Shown: positions 54,498 to 64,000 of the stretch, piece after piece | Layout: each line of letters opens with the position of its first letter | How positions within the stretch are numbered: the stretch's first letter is position 1 | Assembly: GCA_963971405.1 (NCBI GenBank) | Contig: OZ020489.1 | Coordinates: 20,114,290 to 20,178,289 of the forward strand | Direction: 5' to 3' | DNA: 64,000 bases | Origin: Psococerastis gibbosa | Taxonomy: Eukaryota; Arthropoda; Insecta; Psocodea; Psocidae | Made by a program: the position numbers and the translations under genes | The notes under the pieces: model-generated | The model's input: the letters and a program-made list of their open reading frames with translations, nothing else | Database searches by the model: none | Told to the model about the DNA's origin: nothing

Positions 54498-55137
54498 TTA
54501 GGCATAAGGCATTACTCAGAAGCTCAGCTACTTTGAAGACTAGGTTAATTCCTAATTTGCTGTGATCTGAAACTGCTTAGCATCAGTATGTGGTCACATT
54601 GAAACATGGCTGCAAATACGTAAAATTGTGATGGCCTAGGTACTGGTCGCGGGTTCAATGTTCCCTTCACGAAGTTTCAAATAGCACTTGTCTCATTAAG
54701 GTGACAGGACCTTGTCCAGCCTTGATGAAAGCACGTGTGCATACCCGTGTGGATAGGCTTGATTGTTGGAGTCTCATCCAGTTTTGTGGTTTTCTCTTTG
54801 AAATCTTGGAAAATATCCTTTTGTTTTTAATTATGAGGACTATAATAATAATAATTAACTATTATTACACATAACCGGATATACGTATGCATACACAACT
54901 ACAACCAACACTATAGGGGAGAACTAGAATAACCCTTCACAGCGGGCCCGTAACCTTAATTTTTTCGGGGTGAGGGAGGGGGGCTTTGATCCCATAGTAT
55001 GTAGTGAAATGTTACATGTCTGGAAATTTGAATTCTATCTAGTGCAAAGCCAAGAAATATCGGAGGTTGGTTACCGGCCTGCTTCCCAGCAGACCTAGGT
55101 ACGTTAGTAGGAGGAAAGCTTTGGGATGTTGGACATT

Positions 55138-55690
55138 TTTGATTTCGAGTTATCAACGGGTGGGATTCGGATTTACACGTTTTCAGGTCCAAATGACCCC
55201 AAAAAGGTCGGTCAGTCAGTGCATAGATTTTTTGTCAAACTATACTCGACGTATTTTGACATTTAGGTTTATAAAAATCATGTATTGGGTATCAATATAA
55301 CTTATCATATATGTCAAAGTATCATGTATCATTTTTTTTTATTATGGGCTAACTCAATTTTGAAAGGACTGTATAACGGTCAAAAAGGGCTTAAACAAGC
55401 TTATATCCAAATCGGCTGCAACGTTGTTTTTTTAAATTCACATATATTATTGGTGGTTGTTATTTGTTTAAACAAGACCCAATAGGTCGCTTCCCCCCTG
55501 ATAGCTTGGTCTTAAGGGGGGGGGGGGGAGATTTCACTTTTCACGAAAATGTAATATTACCGATTAACCTCTCTATCAATGCTTCTTAACTTCTGGTTTG
55601 ATTTAGGTGTTAAATAGAGTAAAAGACCCAACAGGTTGCTGTCTCAACCAAGATTTGGTTGTTGTTGAAAAAGAGTAAAACCCGTGCCCC
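55138..55690 (+). repeat. Unclassified ~0.9-kb repeat, copy 3 of 5 (diverged)
   Basis: GGATTTACACGTTTTCAGGT, a shortened GTCAGTCAGT run, AAATCGGCTGCAACG and ACCCAATAGGTCGCTTCCCC follow the family order with many changes. Confidence 0.65.
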
Positions 55691-55808
55691 TAATTCAATT
55701 ATATTAATACCAACAACAAACTTCCAGCTTGGGCCCACCTTATCTCTTATAACAGAGCTCTTCTGTAATTTAAAAATGTAAAAAAAACTATGTTTTCTTG
55801 CACCACAG

Positions 55809-55935
55809 ACCAGAGGACAGCGCTGAGCTTGTGGAGAACGGAAGCGTATTCCAATACTGCGAAGGACATCTCAACTTCGCCACCGCCCACAATGAAGACG
55901 ACGACGACTACTACCACAAGCGGAAAATTGTGAGG
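55809..55935 (+). CDS. Candidate internal exon of an unrecognised gene
   Basis: A CCACAG acceptor and a GTAAGT donor bound 127 nt with one open frame of 42 codons: PEDSAELVENGSVFQYCEGH, then LNFATAHNEDDDDYYHKRK and IVR. The acidic run followed by a basic stretch, the codon makeup and the good splice sites argue for real coding sequence. The exon starts in phase 2 and ends in phase 0. I do not recognise the protein. Upstream exons could start at the CpG-rich block at 45.9 kb; a possible exon at 57,592-57,657 is in compatible phase. Confidence 0.45.
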
Positions 55936-56206
55936 GTAAGTCTCTTCCTTTTTGATACCACTGGCCCAATTTATGGGTCACTTTTTTCAGCCATAGCGGT
56001 GAAGCAAGACATGATTCTTACGAGTCTTCAATGGCTGACTTCTTATGAGGAGGAAAACGAATGGCTCTTTCTAGTCATTCCCGGGCTGCCTTCAGCTAGT
56101 GTGTAACACCATCACACGCGAACTCGTGTAATTTGTATGTTTTGGGGTGATTTGAATTCATAAGTTCAGCAGCCGTAGCACGAGGTACCAAGTTAACTTA
56201 TTAACG

Positions 56207-56286
56207 GGGTTAAAAATGTTAACTAAACAATTTTAGAATATCACTTTGCATTCTAATAAACTTTTGTTTACATTTTTAATCCTGGT
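56207..56286. repeat. ~78-bp foldback, copy 2
   Basis: GGGGTTAAAAATGTTAACTA pairs with GTTTACATTTTTAATCC. Imperfect pairing extends outward (ACCAAGTTAACTTATTA with TAATAAGTTTAATTGGTA). Confidence 0.65.
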
Positions 56287-56654
56287 AATAAGTTTAATTG
56301 GTAGCCTCCATGCCGTGGCTGGAGACCGTTGTCAATATGGCTGCTAGTGTAGCCTGCACAAGATTAGTACGCAATTTGGTGGGGTTCTGCTATGCTGCAA
56401 TGTGTAAGACTTCGATATTTTTTGGGTTGGTACTTATCTCTGATAGTTGGCTTATGGTTAACGGGTGCCTCGTAAGGCATATTATGGCTCCCGCCGCTCC
56501 AGTTAATGTATTTCTATGGTAGCCTCTGCTGCTATGGCCGCAGTTGGGATTAACTACAAATTATTGATGGGACTGCAGAAGTATTTGGACTGAGTGGATC
56601 ATCGGTCCTAGTCTTCGTGGGGATGTTAGAAAATAATAATAATGTTCTGATGGA

Positions 56655-56830
56655 ATAGACCTAGCCTAGGCCCATCGTTTTTAGGACATTATCGATGTTG
56701 TTTTCGTATGTTTTTGGCAGTAGACAAACTGATGTACGTCCTCGATGTCAACCCACACCAGTTACAAGCGATAATGGACAAGCTGAGACGAGCTTACCGT
56801 AACGTAACAGGCGTGAGCATGACTAAGGCC
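56655..56830 (+). repeat. Short dispersed repeat, copy 5 of 5
   Basis: CCTCGATGTCAACCCACACC, CGATAATGGACAAGCTGAGA and GCTTACCGTAACGTAACAGG match copies 3 and 4. Confidence 0.75.
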
Positions 56831-56929
56831 CGCTTCCATCACGTTTTGGAACCTTTTTGTGAGGAATAGTGGAGGTACCCTCATGTTCCAATGCATACCG
56901 TGCTTCCACTATTCTTCACTGCCAATGAC

Positions 56930-57155
56930 TATACCAAGTTGAATCCACAAGAACAGAGCCTGTTAAAAACTGCAGCAAACTTGGTTGTGTGTACATCGTT
57001 GGAATGGGAACATGTGGGACGTGATAACGCACTGAGTCACAAGTGCGTGTCGAGTCCTGGTCACCTCCGAATTAATCGTGTGACTTTACTATTTTCTCCG
57101 AGTGGCTCGGAATCCAATATAATCAGAAAGTCCACCCTATCAGTCAATGCCCCTT
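56930..57155 (+). repeat. Dispersed repeat, paralogue of 7.26-7.53 kb
   Basis: ACCAAGTTGAATCCACAAGA, CCTGGTCACCTCCGAATTAA and GTGGCTCGGAATCCA match the complement of 7,264-7,530. Confidence 0.6.
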
Positions 57156-57591
57156 TTCCTTGAGGTGAAGGAGTCTGCCCTAAGTGTGTCTCAAGTTCAG
57201 AAACAGACTACCTCTCCCTGCCAGGCTGACAGGGTTACGCAAAGCAGAAATGCTCAATGCAACTATCCCTCACTAAAACATTTCTAATCGTGATGGGAGC
57301 GGGCTAACTAACTGCCACAGAAAATTGTATTTACTCTGGTTGACCGAAACCACCCTAATTCAGGAATCAAGTATTGAGAAAACTGACATTCCGTATAATT
57401 AGTACCTATTATTATTGTGCAGACACATATTACAACCATTGGGGGACGGATATAATTTGCATACCAAAGATCTGTTACAACAAAATCACCCCACCGTTGA
57501 GAAGTGAAAAAAAAATGGACAGGCAAAAATAGTTATAAAAAGGTGGTTAAGTGAGAGCCAAGTCCAAAATACAAACAAACAATAGTTCCAG

Positions 57592-57657
57592 CATTTATTT
57601 GATGACGCCACCCTCAACAAGCGGAAGCTTTGGGGCGGTCGTGCCAATGTATTACAG
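57592..57657 (+). CDS. Weak candidate exon, phase 0 to phase 0
   Basis: A TTCCAG acceptor with a poor pyrimidine tract and a CAG/GTATGT donor bound 66 nt encoding HLFDDATLNKRKLWGGRANV plus LQ. It would splice in frame after the 55,809-55,935 exon. The protein is not recognised; the match of phases may be chance. Confidence 0.25.
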
Positions 57658-57699
57658 GTATGTAGTTTGAATAATTAAATCTATACGGCACTCCCCTAG

Positions 57700-57910
57700 G
57701 GCGGCTATTCCACCGACGTCCTTTTTCATTGTGCATGACGTGGTAGCAGACATCATTAATTAGTCTCTACCAAATTATAACTTAATTTATAATAGATAAG
57801 TTAAGTATCTGCATTATAGTCTCCTTAAATATGGCAGAGACTTATTAATGATGTCTGCTACCACGTCATGCACATGCACAATGAAAAACGACGTCGGTGG
57901 AATAGCCGCC
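57700..57910. mobile_element. Foldback MITE (type C), intact copy
   Basis: Near-palindrome of about 211 bp with ends GGCGGCTATTCCACCGACGT and ACGTCGGTGGAATAGCCGCC. Inside lie TGACGTGGTAGCAGACATC and GATGTCTGCTACCACGTCA; the centre includes AATAGATAAGTTAAGTAT. It shows the uninterrupted site that the Helitron-like element hit at 32,745. Confidence 0.88.
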
Positions 57911-59056
57911 TAACTGGTGGAGTAACCAGCTAGGGAAATAAATAAATAATAATAATAATATTATGTTCCGTAAACGTATCTTATTTTCTATGCATGTCCC
58001 AGACTTTCCACAGGTATTGTGTATCATCATGTGTAACCTCGAAACGTTGCGTTCTTTCAGTTTTTCTTTATAAGCTATGTGTACAGTATTAGGTAAGTGA
58101 TTATGAAGGCTATGCTGCAGCAGTTTGGCCACGTGATCTGCCCATATTATTGTAGTTGGCACGTGAAAGCTTATTCATGTCAATAGCCTGATTCATAGCC
58201 CATATATCACAGCATTTCTCTATTGCCTATTGACTTTACAAGTAGATTGATGAACTGTATATAATTGTACGTAAAGTGGCTGGCGTCCTTTTTTACTTCT
58301 TCCTTAGGGACCATTTCACGTATGTCCAATAACTTCCAATTTCCAAGTTGCAACATCCATCAGCTTTAGGCATTGTGTGTCCAAAAAGGAATCTGACAGG
58401 TATCTGGAACATACTGGAAGGTTTGTTATAAGCAGGCTTTCTTTCAAAAACGTTTCCCTGGGCGGAGGAGGTGGCGCCATGAAATTTCATGAGGGTACAA
58501 ATAATTTTCTCCTTGGGGTGGGTGGTATCAGCCGAGCTCTGGAGGTATTTTGTTCCTCACATCACCCACCTTAGATTTTGGTTTAATTTTATTATTATTA
58601 GTCTATGGCCAATTGTTACTAGTTCTTCACTGTACTAATAGATACGAGTACTTTGCCGAATTTTGTAAATTACATAACTAGTCTGACTACATGTACTTTG
58701 ATAAAAAGAAAACCAATGCTTAATCTTCTCTTCTGGCTCTACAGCCCTTGATGAGCTTTGGCCTGCTCAACAACACTCCTCCAGTCATTTCGGTTTTGTA
58801 CAACGCTCCACCATCTACGGACTCCCATCTCGCGAAGCTCAGTTTCCGACTCATCCTTCCAGCGTTTTCGATGATGCTTAGTGGATGCCTTATTTCGTTT
58901 CTTATTCACTAACAAAATAGACGACCATGTTGATTATTATTGGTTTCTGTACATTTTTGGGCGTGATGAGAACAAGATTTTGAATTTTTCTGTCGCTTCT
59001 CTGGATAACTAGGTACTTAATTTCCCTTGTCGTCATCAGCTCATCTCTCCTAGTTG

Positions 59057-59920
59057 CTTTCCAATTTTTATGTATAGTATAAGGAAAGCTTTGTGATGGT
59101 CGAAATTTTCGATTCCGAGATTTCAACGGATTTGTAAACACGTCTTGAGGTCCCAGGAACCCAAAAAAGTGGTTTTTACGAAATGTCTGTCTGTCGCTCT
59201 GTCTGTCTGTCTGTGCGTCGATTTCCGGGCAAACTACTCGGTCGATTTTGATGAAATTCGGCATGTAAGTTCACAAATATTATACCTCGGAACCATTTTG
59301 GGCTAACTCAATTTGGGGGGGGTTTTATTCTAAAAAACTACAAAAAAGTCTAAAAAATTTATTTATAAAAAACGGCTCCAACGATTTCTTTTAAATTCAC
59401 ATATATTCTAGTCGTTATTAATGTTGATAAAATGCGGGGGGTCGCTTACCCCTTGATAGTTTGCTTCTGGGGGTAAAAAAAATAAAAATAACTCAATTTT
59501 CATGAAAAATGGCTAAAAAATATATTTTCTGTGGAACCTTTCTATCGATGATTTCTACCTTCAGGTATGTTTTAGGTGTTCAATTGGGTAACAAAAACGG
59601 ACAGGTTACATTCCCAAAAAAATATTTGCTTCTGTGCAAAAAATTATTTTTTGAGAAATTATGGAAAATTCACGCTCCAATACATTACGTGCCATGTGTG
59701 TGTCATTGTTACTACTGTTACAATGTATTGGTCTGTTCGTTCGAGAATATGCAATTAAGTTTTGAGGTTTTTTTTTTACTATATTGAGGTGGACCCCCTC
59801 CCTCTCGAGGGATCTGAAATTTAACCATAGGGAAATTATTTCCTATGAAATTACACATTTCTATATCTACTTATTTATAAATCGGAAAGCATGTTCGAGT
59901 GAACTCGGACCGGTTCTTTG
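59057..59920 (+). repeat. Unclassified ~0.9-kb repeat, copy 4 of 5
   Basis: Close to copy 1 over its length: AGTATAAGGAAAGCTTTGTG, the CTGT-rich run, AATGCGGGGGGTCGCTTACC and CTCGGACCGGTTCTTT. Confidence 0.8.
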
Positions 59921-60327
59921 AAGTTGTATTTGCAAATACGAGTAGCCTAAGCTTGTTATATCTTTCTCGCCCAGTAGTACAAAATCTGTATTATCTCTGT
60001 ATGTGTCAAAGGTTACTTTCGTGTGTTAGTAAACCATGTGATTCATACGCTAAGGCCAAGTAATGTACGCTTATGTATAGGCTATATCTACTGTATTAGT
60101 CAATAGTTCCATTTGACGCTGCATGATTGAACCTACATTTGAAATCCGTACGATAACCTATATACATTTTATGTGCACTTTTTTTTAAAAATATTACGAT
60201 GATTTTTTTAAAAAGTAATTTGGTTAAGTTGTATTTATTAATGACTTTAATCATACCAAACAGAAATGATAATGATCGAGCCATTCATTTTTCATAATCT
60301 TTCCCTACAGTCTTTTACCGATTGATT

Positions 60328-60552
60328 GAAGAACCAGTAGAATCCGGGCTGATGGGCCGTGGTCGAATTGAAAGTGAACTTCCAAACGTTTCGTCAACAT
60401 CTGCGGTCGACATCTTCAGTGGCGCTGCCTAGACTTCGAAGGTTGTACCTTGGTGGCTCCGTAGCGAGTGGAGTTGCAGATGTTGACGAAACGTTTGGAA
60501 GTTCACTTTCAATTCGACCACGGCCCATCAGCCCGGATTCTACTGGTTCTTC
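60328..60552. repeat. Perfect 77-bp inverted repeat with 71-bp spacer
   Basis: The left arm 60,328-60,404 (starts GAAGAACCAGTAGAATCCGG, ends CGTCAACATCTGC) and right arm 60,476-60,552 are exact complements by my reading. The spacer includes GTCGACATCTTCAGTGG and GGTTGTACCTTGGTGGC. It may be a head-to-head terminal remnant of a retroelement (Penelope-like ends come to mind), but no coding part is attached. Confidence 0.9.
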
Positions 60553-61842
60553 ATTTGACTCCGGCCGTGAAAGCCTTTGCAGTTACATCGTTTCTTTTAC
60601 CATTGGGGAAAATTATGGAATATGAGTGGTGCAAGCAATAAACGCCTAAACAAACTGTAATTTAAGAAAAACATAAAGCGTATATCGGATTTTGGGGGTC
60701 TATGTACCTATATTTTGTCTTTCTAACATTTCCTCTTAAGTCAATGTAGGTGTTTCACTGCAGGAGCTTAGATGCTATTGTATAAGGCAACGCAACGCCG
60801 AGGAAAGGTGAAAGCTCATAATTCGGCTGTTATCTTCCTACTGCGCTGAGGCACGTGAGAAAATATGTTGATGTTTGACATGCCTAAAGATAAAGCAACT
60901 ATTATCTCACTGCCGAAACAGACTATGTACTAGTGTTCATCACAAAATAATAGATTTCAGATGTATTGTAGCTTTTCATCTTATAAATGTTATTACGCAA
61001 TGATCTACTCTGGGTCTTGTAGCTTACGTCTACTGCTAGGCCTGATAGTTAATTTTTAAAAATCAGTATCATCATTTTCTTAATGTTGCAATGACCAACA
61101 TTGTAATGCAATACAAGACGGCAGCCAAGAGGGGTTACTGGGGTGCAGACCACCAGCCCCTCGTAGGGCTAGGTTCAGTGTAGGTCTACACCCATTAAAA
61201 GTCCTTCAAATAATAATGATACTATAAGCCCTGCTTTTGAGCTCGTGGCATGGCAAAGTGTTCAGAAATAACTGAAATTTCACATAATGGGCTTCGATGG
61301 GATGCTGTGGGCCACCGCGGATCTTTCTTCCTACGATATAGCCTACAGTGTGTATAAATAATTAAGTCGGTACTACAATATGCCCTAAGTACAAAATTGC
61401 CCAGACCCAAAAAGAAGAAGCCTTCTAAAGTTATATGACTCTTTTTGCATCACACATTTCTAGTTCTTTGTGAGTTCCACTCATTCATTTTTTTTTTTTG
61501 ATCACGTTGTCTGCGCGTGCTGACAATTGCCACGTTGTCATTGTTCAGACTGTATTTCATATACAGTATATATTTATTTATTTATATTTATTGTATATAA
61601 CAGTCGAGTTTGTGAACCTGCCTTCTTCAGGTGCAGGTCGTGTAATAATGCGCAAGCATAACGTATTTCTGTTAGGTACTTAGCCAACTATTGTAGCCCA
61701 ACTTGTTGTAACCCTTAAATTAATATTTAAAAAAAATTAGGAGTAGTCGGATACGAGGAGCGGTACCGAAGTTCGTGGTCTAACATAAAGAGTTAAATCA
61801 GGCAAATGGTGTTGTTTATAGTGTAAGTACATCCTTTACTAG

Positions 61843-62050
61843 ATGCCAAATTATAGCATTCTATACCTCTTAGATCAGGCTCAGGAGATCAGCTCAAGGA
61901 GAAGGGACGGTCTACACCTGCAGGATCGCGCAACCCTCTCCAACAACCAGGACAGACACCCCACGCGTCTTTACTGGGAGGCTCGTCGGCGATGGCAGAG
62001 ATGCCTAGAGCTGCTGGCATTGGATATAGTATATTAAAGTAAGAAAGATC
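61843..62050 (+). pseudogene. LINE C-terminal remnant
   Basis: SSRRRDGLHLQDRATLSNNQ, then RLYWEARRRWQRCLELLAL, a stop and an AAAGTAAG tail. The YWEARRR end and tail are shared with 9,570-9,645. Confidence 0.45.
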
Positions 62051-62689
62051 AGGTTCACAGAGACCGAAAGTGCGTCAGGGTACACAGAAATTTAACATTT
62101 CGCAAGTTAATCAATAAAGGGTCATAATGTTTTTGACTGCTAAAAGCGTCAGAGGCTACGAAATTAATAGGCGCCTGGTTATAGTCTGTGTGGAATGAAT
62201 GATGGACTGAAAAAATAATGAACGTCGCTTGCTCTAGATAAAATTTCAACAAGGTGTGGTCTGTCCGAAATAATGATTTCCCGGGGGGCGATGATCACCT
62301 GAGCAAATTGTAGATCCCTGCACGAAGGGTACACCAAACTTACGGAAACCCCATTGCCGCCAAACGTGCATTCACGGGGTTGTGAAGCTGGCATTATGTA
62401 ATAATTATGTAATCATCGGTAATGGCTTAGAATAGACCCCTAGATATTATTTAATGCTGCCGGGGTAAAATAAATCACCAAGAGACTGACGATTTGCCAC
62501 TTTGAACTGTAGCAAAGTGCTAAAAAATGCAATTTGTAAGCATGTCCGGAAATATTTTATTCGGAGGGCTTAAAAAGTTAATGCAATGCAATTACCTGTA
62601 TGTTCATAAAGAACATTTTTTTTCCCTTCAAATTACGCTATTGGCTTCCGCCATCAGCTTTCTTACAGCTCAATACAACATATAATCTG

Positions 62690-62865
62690 GTGAACCTCTG
62701 CTACTGACGAGAGCGGGGCACATCTTAAGGTGTTTTCCGTCAATCTCTTCCCAGGTGTTGCATAAAGGGCAGAAAGGCTCCGCTGCTACACCTATACGGT
62801 GCAGATGTTTTTGAAGTTAGTCATGACCCGTAGTTAACCTAAATTCCGCCACTGACTGGTATCTG
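62690..62865 (-). pseudogene. LINE C-terminal zinc-knuckle remnant
   Basis: The complement reads EFRLTTGHD-stop, HLHRIGVAAEPFCPLCNTW and EEIDGKHLKMCPAL, the C-x2-C...H...C cluster found at the end of many insect LINE ORF2 proteins. An in-frame stop is present. Confidence 0.6.
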
Positions 62866-63289
62866 GGTAGTTTCTTCTCTTCTTCTTTCTTCTGCACTAT
62901 AGTTTTCCCACGTTTTTCCAGCGGCGTCGGTCCTTTGAGCTGTCCCGCACTTACCCTGAATTACATTAAATACATTAAATTACATTAAATCATAAAACAT
63001 GGCTTATCTTTCTATTAGTTTTCCTTCTAGGCTAGGCTACGAACTTCTGGACTGTCCCTTGTATATTGTACTGTATTTTTACTGTACTTGAGATTAAGAT
63101 TACGTTTGTGTTGATAATTAGTAGGCTATGTTGATTAAAACTCCAACCTGGCAACGTGCTCTTCTTTTTTAAAAAATGTTGACTTATTGTCAGATTTCTC
63201 ATAAAAAAAATTACGTTAACTATAGTTAAAGTCATGTAATCCAATTAATTGCGTAAAGGGGCAAACCCAATTATTTATTATTATTATTA

Positions 63290-63938
63290 TTAAATTGGGG
63301 AAAGCTTTTTGACTCGAGATTTCAACGGAATCACACGTTTTAAGGTCCCAAAAAAGTGGTTTAACGAAATGTTTCTCTGTAGCTCTATAATTTTTCTGCC
63401 CCTAGAACCAACGATTTTCTTTAAATTAATAAATTAAAATTATTATAGTCGTTATTAATGTGAACAAAACGCAATAGGTCGCTTGCCCCTTGATTGTTTG
63501 GTTCTGGGGACAAAAAACTAAAAAAACCTCAATTTTCATGAAAAATGACTAGCCTACCTATTAATAAAATAATTTGTCTGCGAAACCTTTTTGTCAATGC
63601 TTTCTAACTTCAGGTATGTTTTAGGTATTAAATAGTGAAAAAAACCAAACCGGTTGCTTTCCCATGCAAAGTTTTGGTTTTGAATAAAAAATTATTTTTG
63701 GAAGATTTTATGGATAATTCATGTCCATTATTAGTGTGTTGTCATATTGTTCTGCCCGTTCTAGACTATGCAATCGCCCCATCGATCAATTCAGGGCTTT
63801 GGGATAGGGAAAGTCGAGGCCATTGAAATTTTACCGTAGGACAATTATTTACCATGGAACTACTCATATTATCTATTTTGGTACCAATACTAATTTATAA
63901 ATAGGAAAGCATGTACGGGTTCACTCGTTCTGTTCTTG
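63290..63938 (+). repeat. Unclassified ~0.9-kb repeat, copy 5 of 5 (diverged)
   Basis: GAGATTTCAACGGAATCACA, ACGCAATAGGTCGCTTGCCC, TCAGGTATGTTTTAGGTATT and GGAAAGCATGTACGGGTTCA follow the family order. Confidence 0.7.
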
Positions 63939-64000
63939 TCAATTTGCCGCTTGTTTAGGTTATTTCATTATTAACAATTGACAAATGACGAACTGACGGT

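Noticed and set aside
58730-58890. GCCTGCTCAACAACACTCC-type stretch that feels like a known insect repeat
   Set aside because: Only one copy in the window and no end or frame to support a call.
61843-62037. Possible hydrolase-like exon (RRRDGLHLQD)
   Set aside because: The end and tail match another LINE remnant at 9.6 kb, so a retroelement fragment is more likely.
1-64000. CRISPR arrays, operons, rRNA or tRNA genes
   Set aside because: No spaced repeats of that kind, no prokaryotic gene layout, and the only tRNA-like sequences are SINE heads.

Overview
The window is nuclear DNA from an arthropod, most likely an insect. It is AT-rich and intron-rich and is packed with insect-type mobile elements: a BEL/Pao LTR element, jockey, I-like and CR1/L2-like LINEs, foldback MITEs, a hAT MITE, a tRNA-derived SINE and a Helitron-like pair. 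A hemipteran such as a planthopper is my best guess from the repeat style, but the sequence alone does not prove it. I see no bacterial, plasmid or CRISPR features.

Two conserved genes could be rebuilt exon by exon, with consensus splice sites and matching phases at every junction. On the minus strand, 17462 down to 2370, lies dishevelled (dsh/Dvl): 12 coding exons, 654 codons plus stop, with DIX, basic/PDZ, DEP and the C-terminal FFVDVM. On the plus strand, 18741 to 37414, lies spermidine synthase: 5 coding exons, 290 codons plus stop, with the GGGDGG and DSSDP motifs. The genes are head to head; 1,278 bp separates their start codons and must hold both promoters. No functional link between Wnt signalling and polyamine synthesis is implied.

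Region by region: 1-2369 is dsh 3' flank with two short repeats. 2370-17462 is dsh, whose introns hold a long sense-oriented jockey-type LINE (2.66-4.82 kb), a tRNA-SINE, a 1.48-kb Helitron-like element (11.0-12.5 kb), and LINE remnants. 18741-37414 is spermidine synthase. Its intron 1 carries a LINE inserted inside an older repeat. Its intron 2 carries an 8.2-kb BEL/Pao element whose pol gene is split by an I-like LINE flanked by a 486-bp direct duplication. Its intron 3 carries the second Helitron-like copy, inserted into a foldback MITE. Its intron 4 carries a composite foldback and LINE remnants. 37.4-64 kb is repeat-rich DNA with five copies of an unclassified ~0.9-kb repeat, several foldbacks including a perfect 77-bp inverted repeat, a CpG-rich candidate promoter at 45.9 kb, and two weakly supported candidate exons of a plus-strand gene I do not recognise.

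The most unusual structures are the 486-bp duplication around the nested LINE, the family of modular foldback elements sharing TTCCACCGAC and TGACGTGGTAGCAGACAT, the Helitron-like pair ending in CTTG with an empty-site paralogue in the same window, and the perfect 77-bp hairpin at 60.3 kb.
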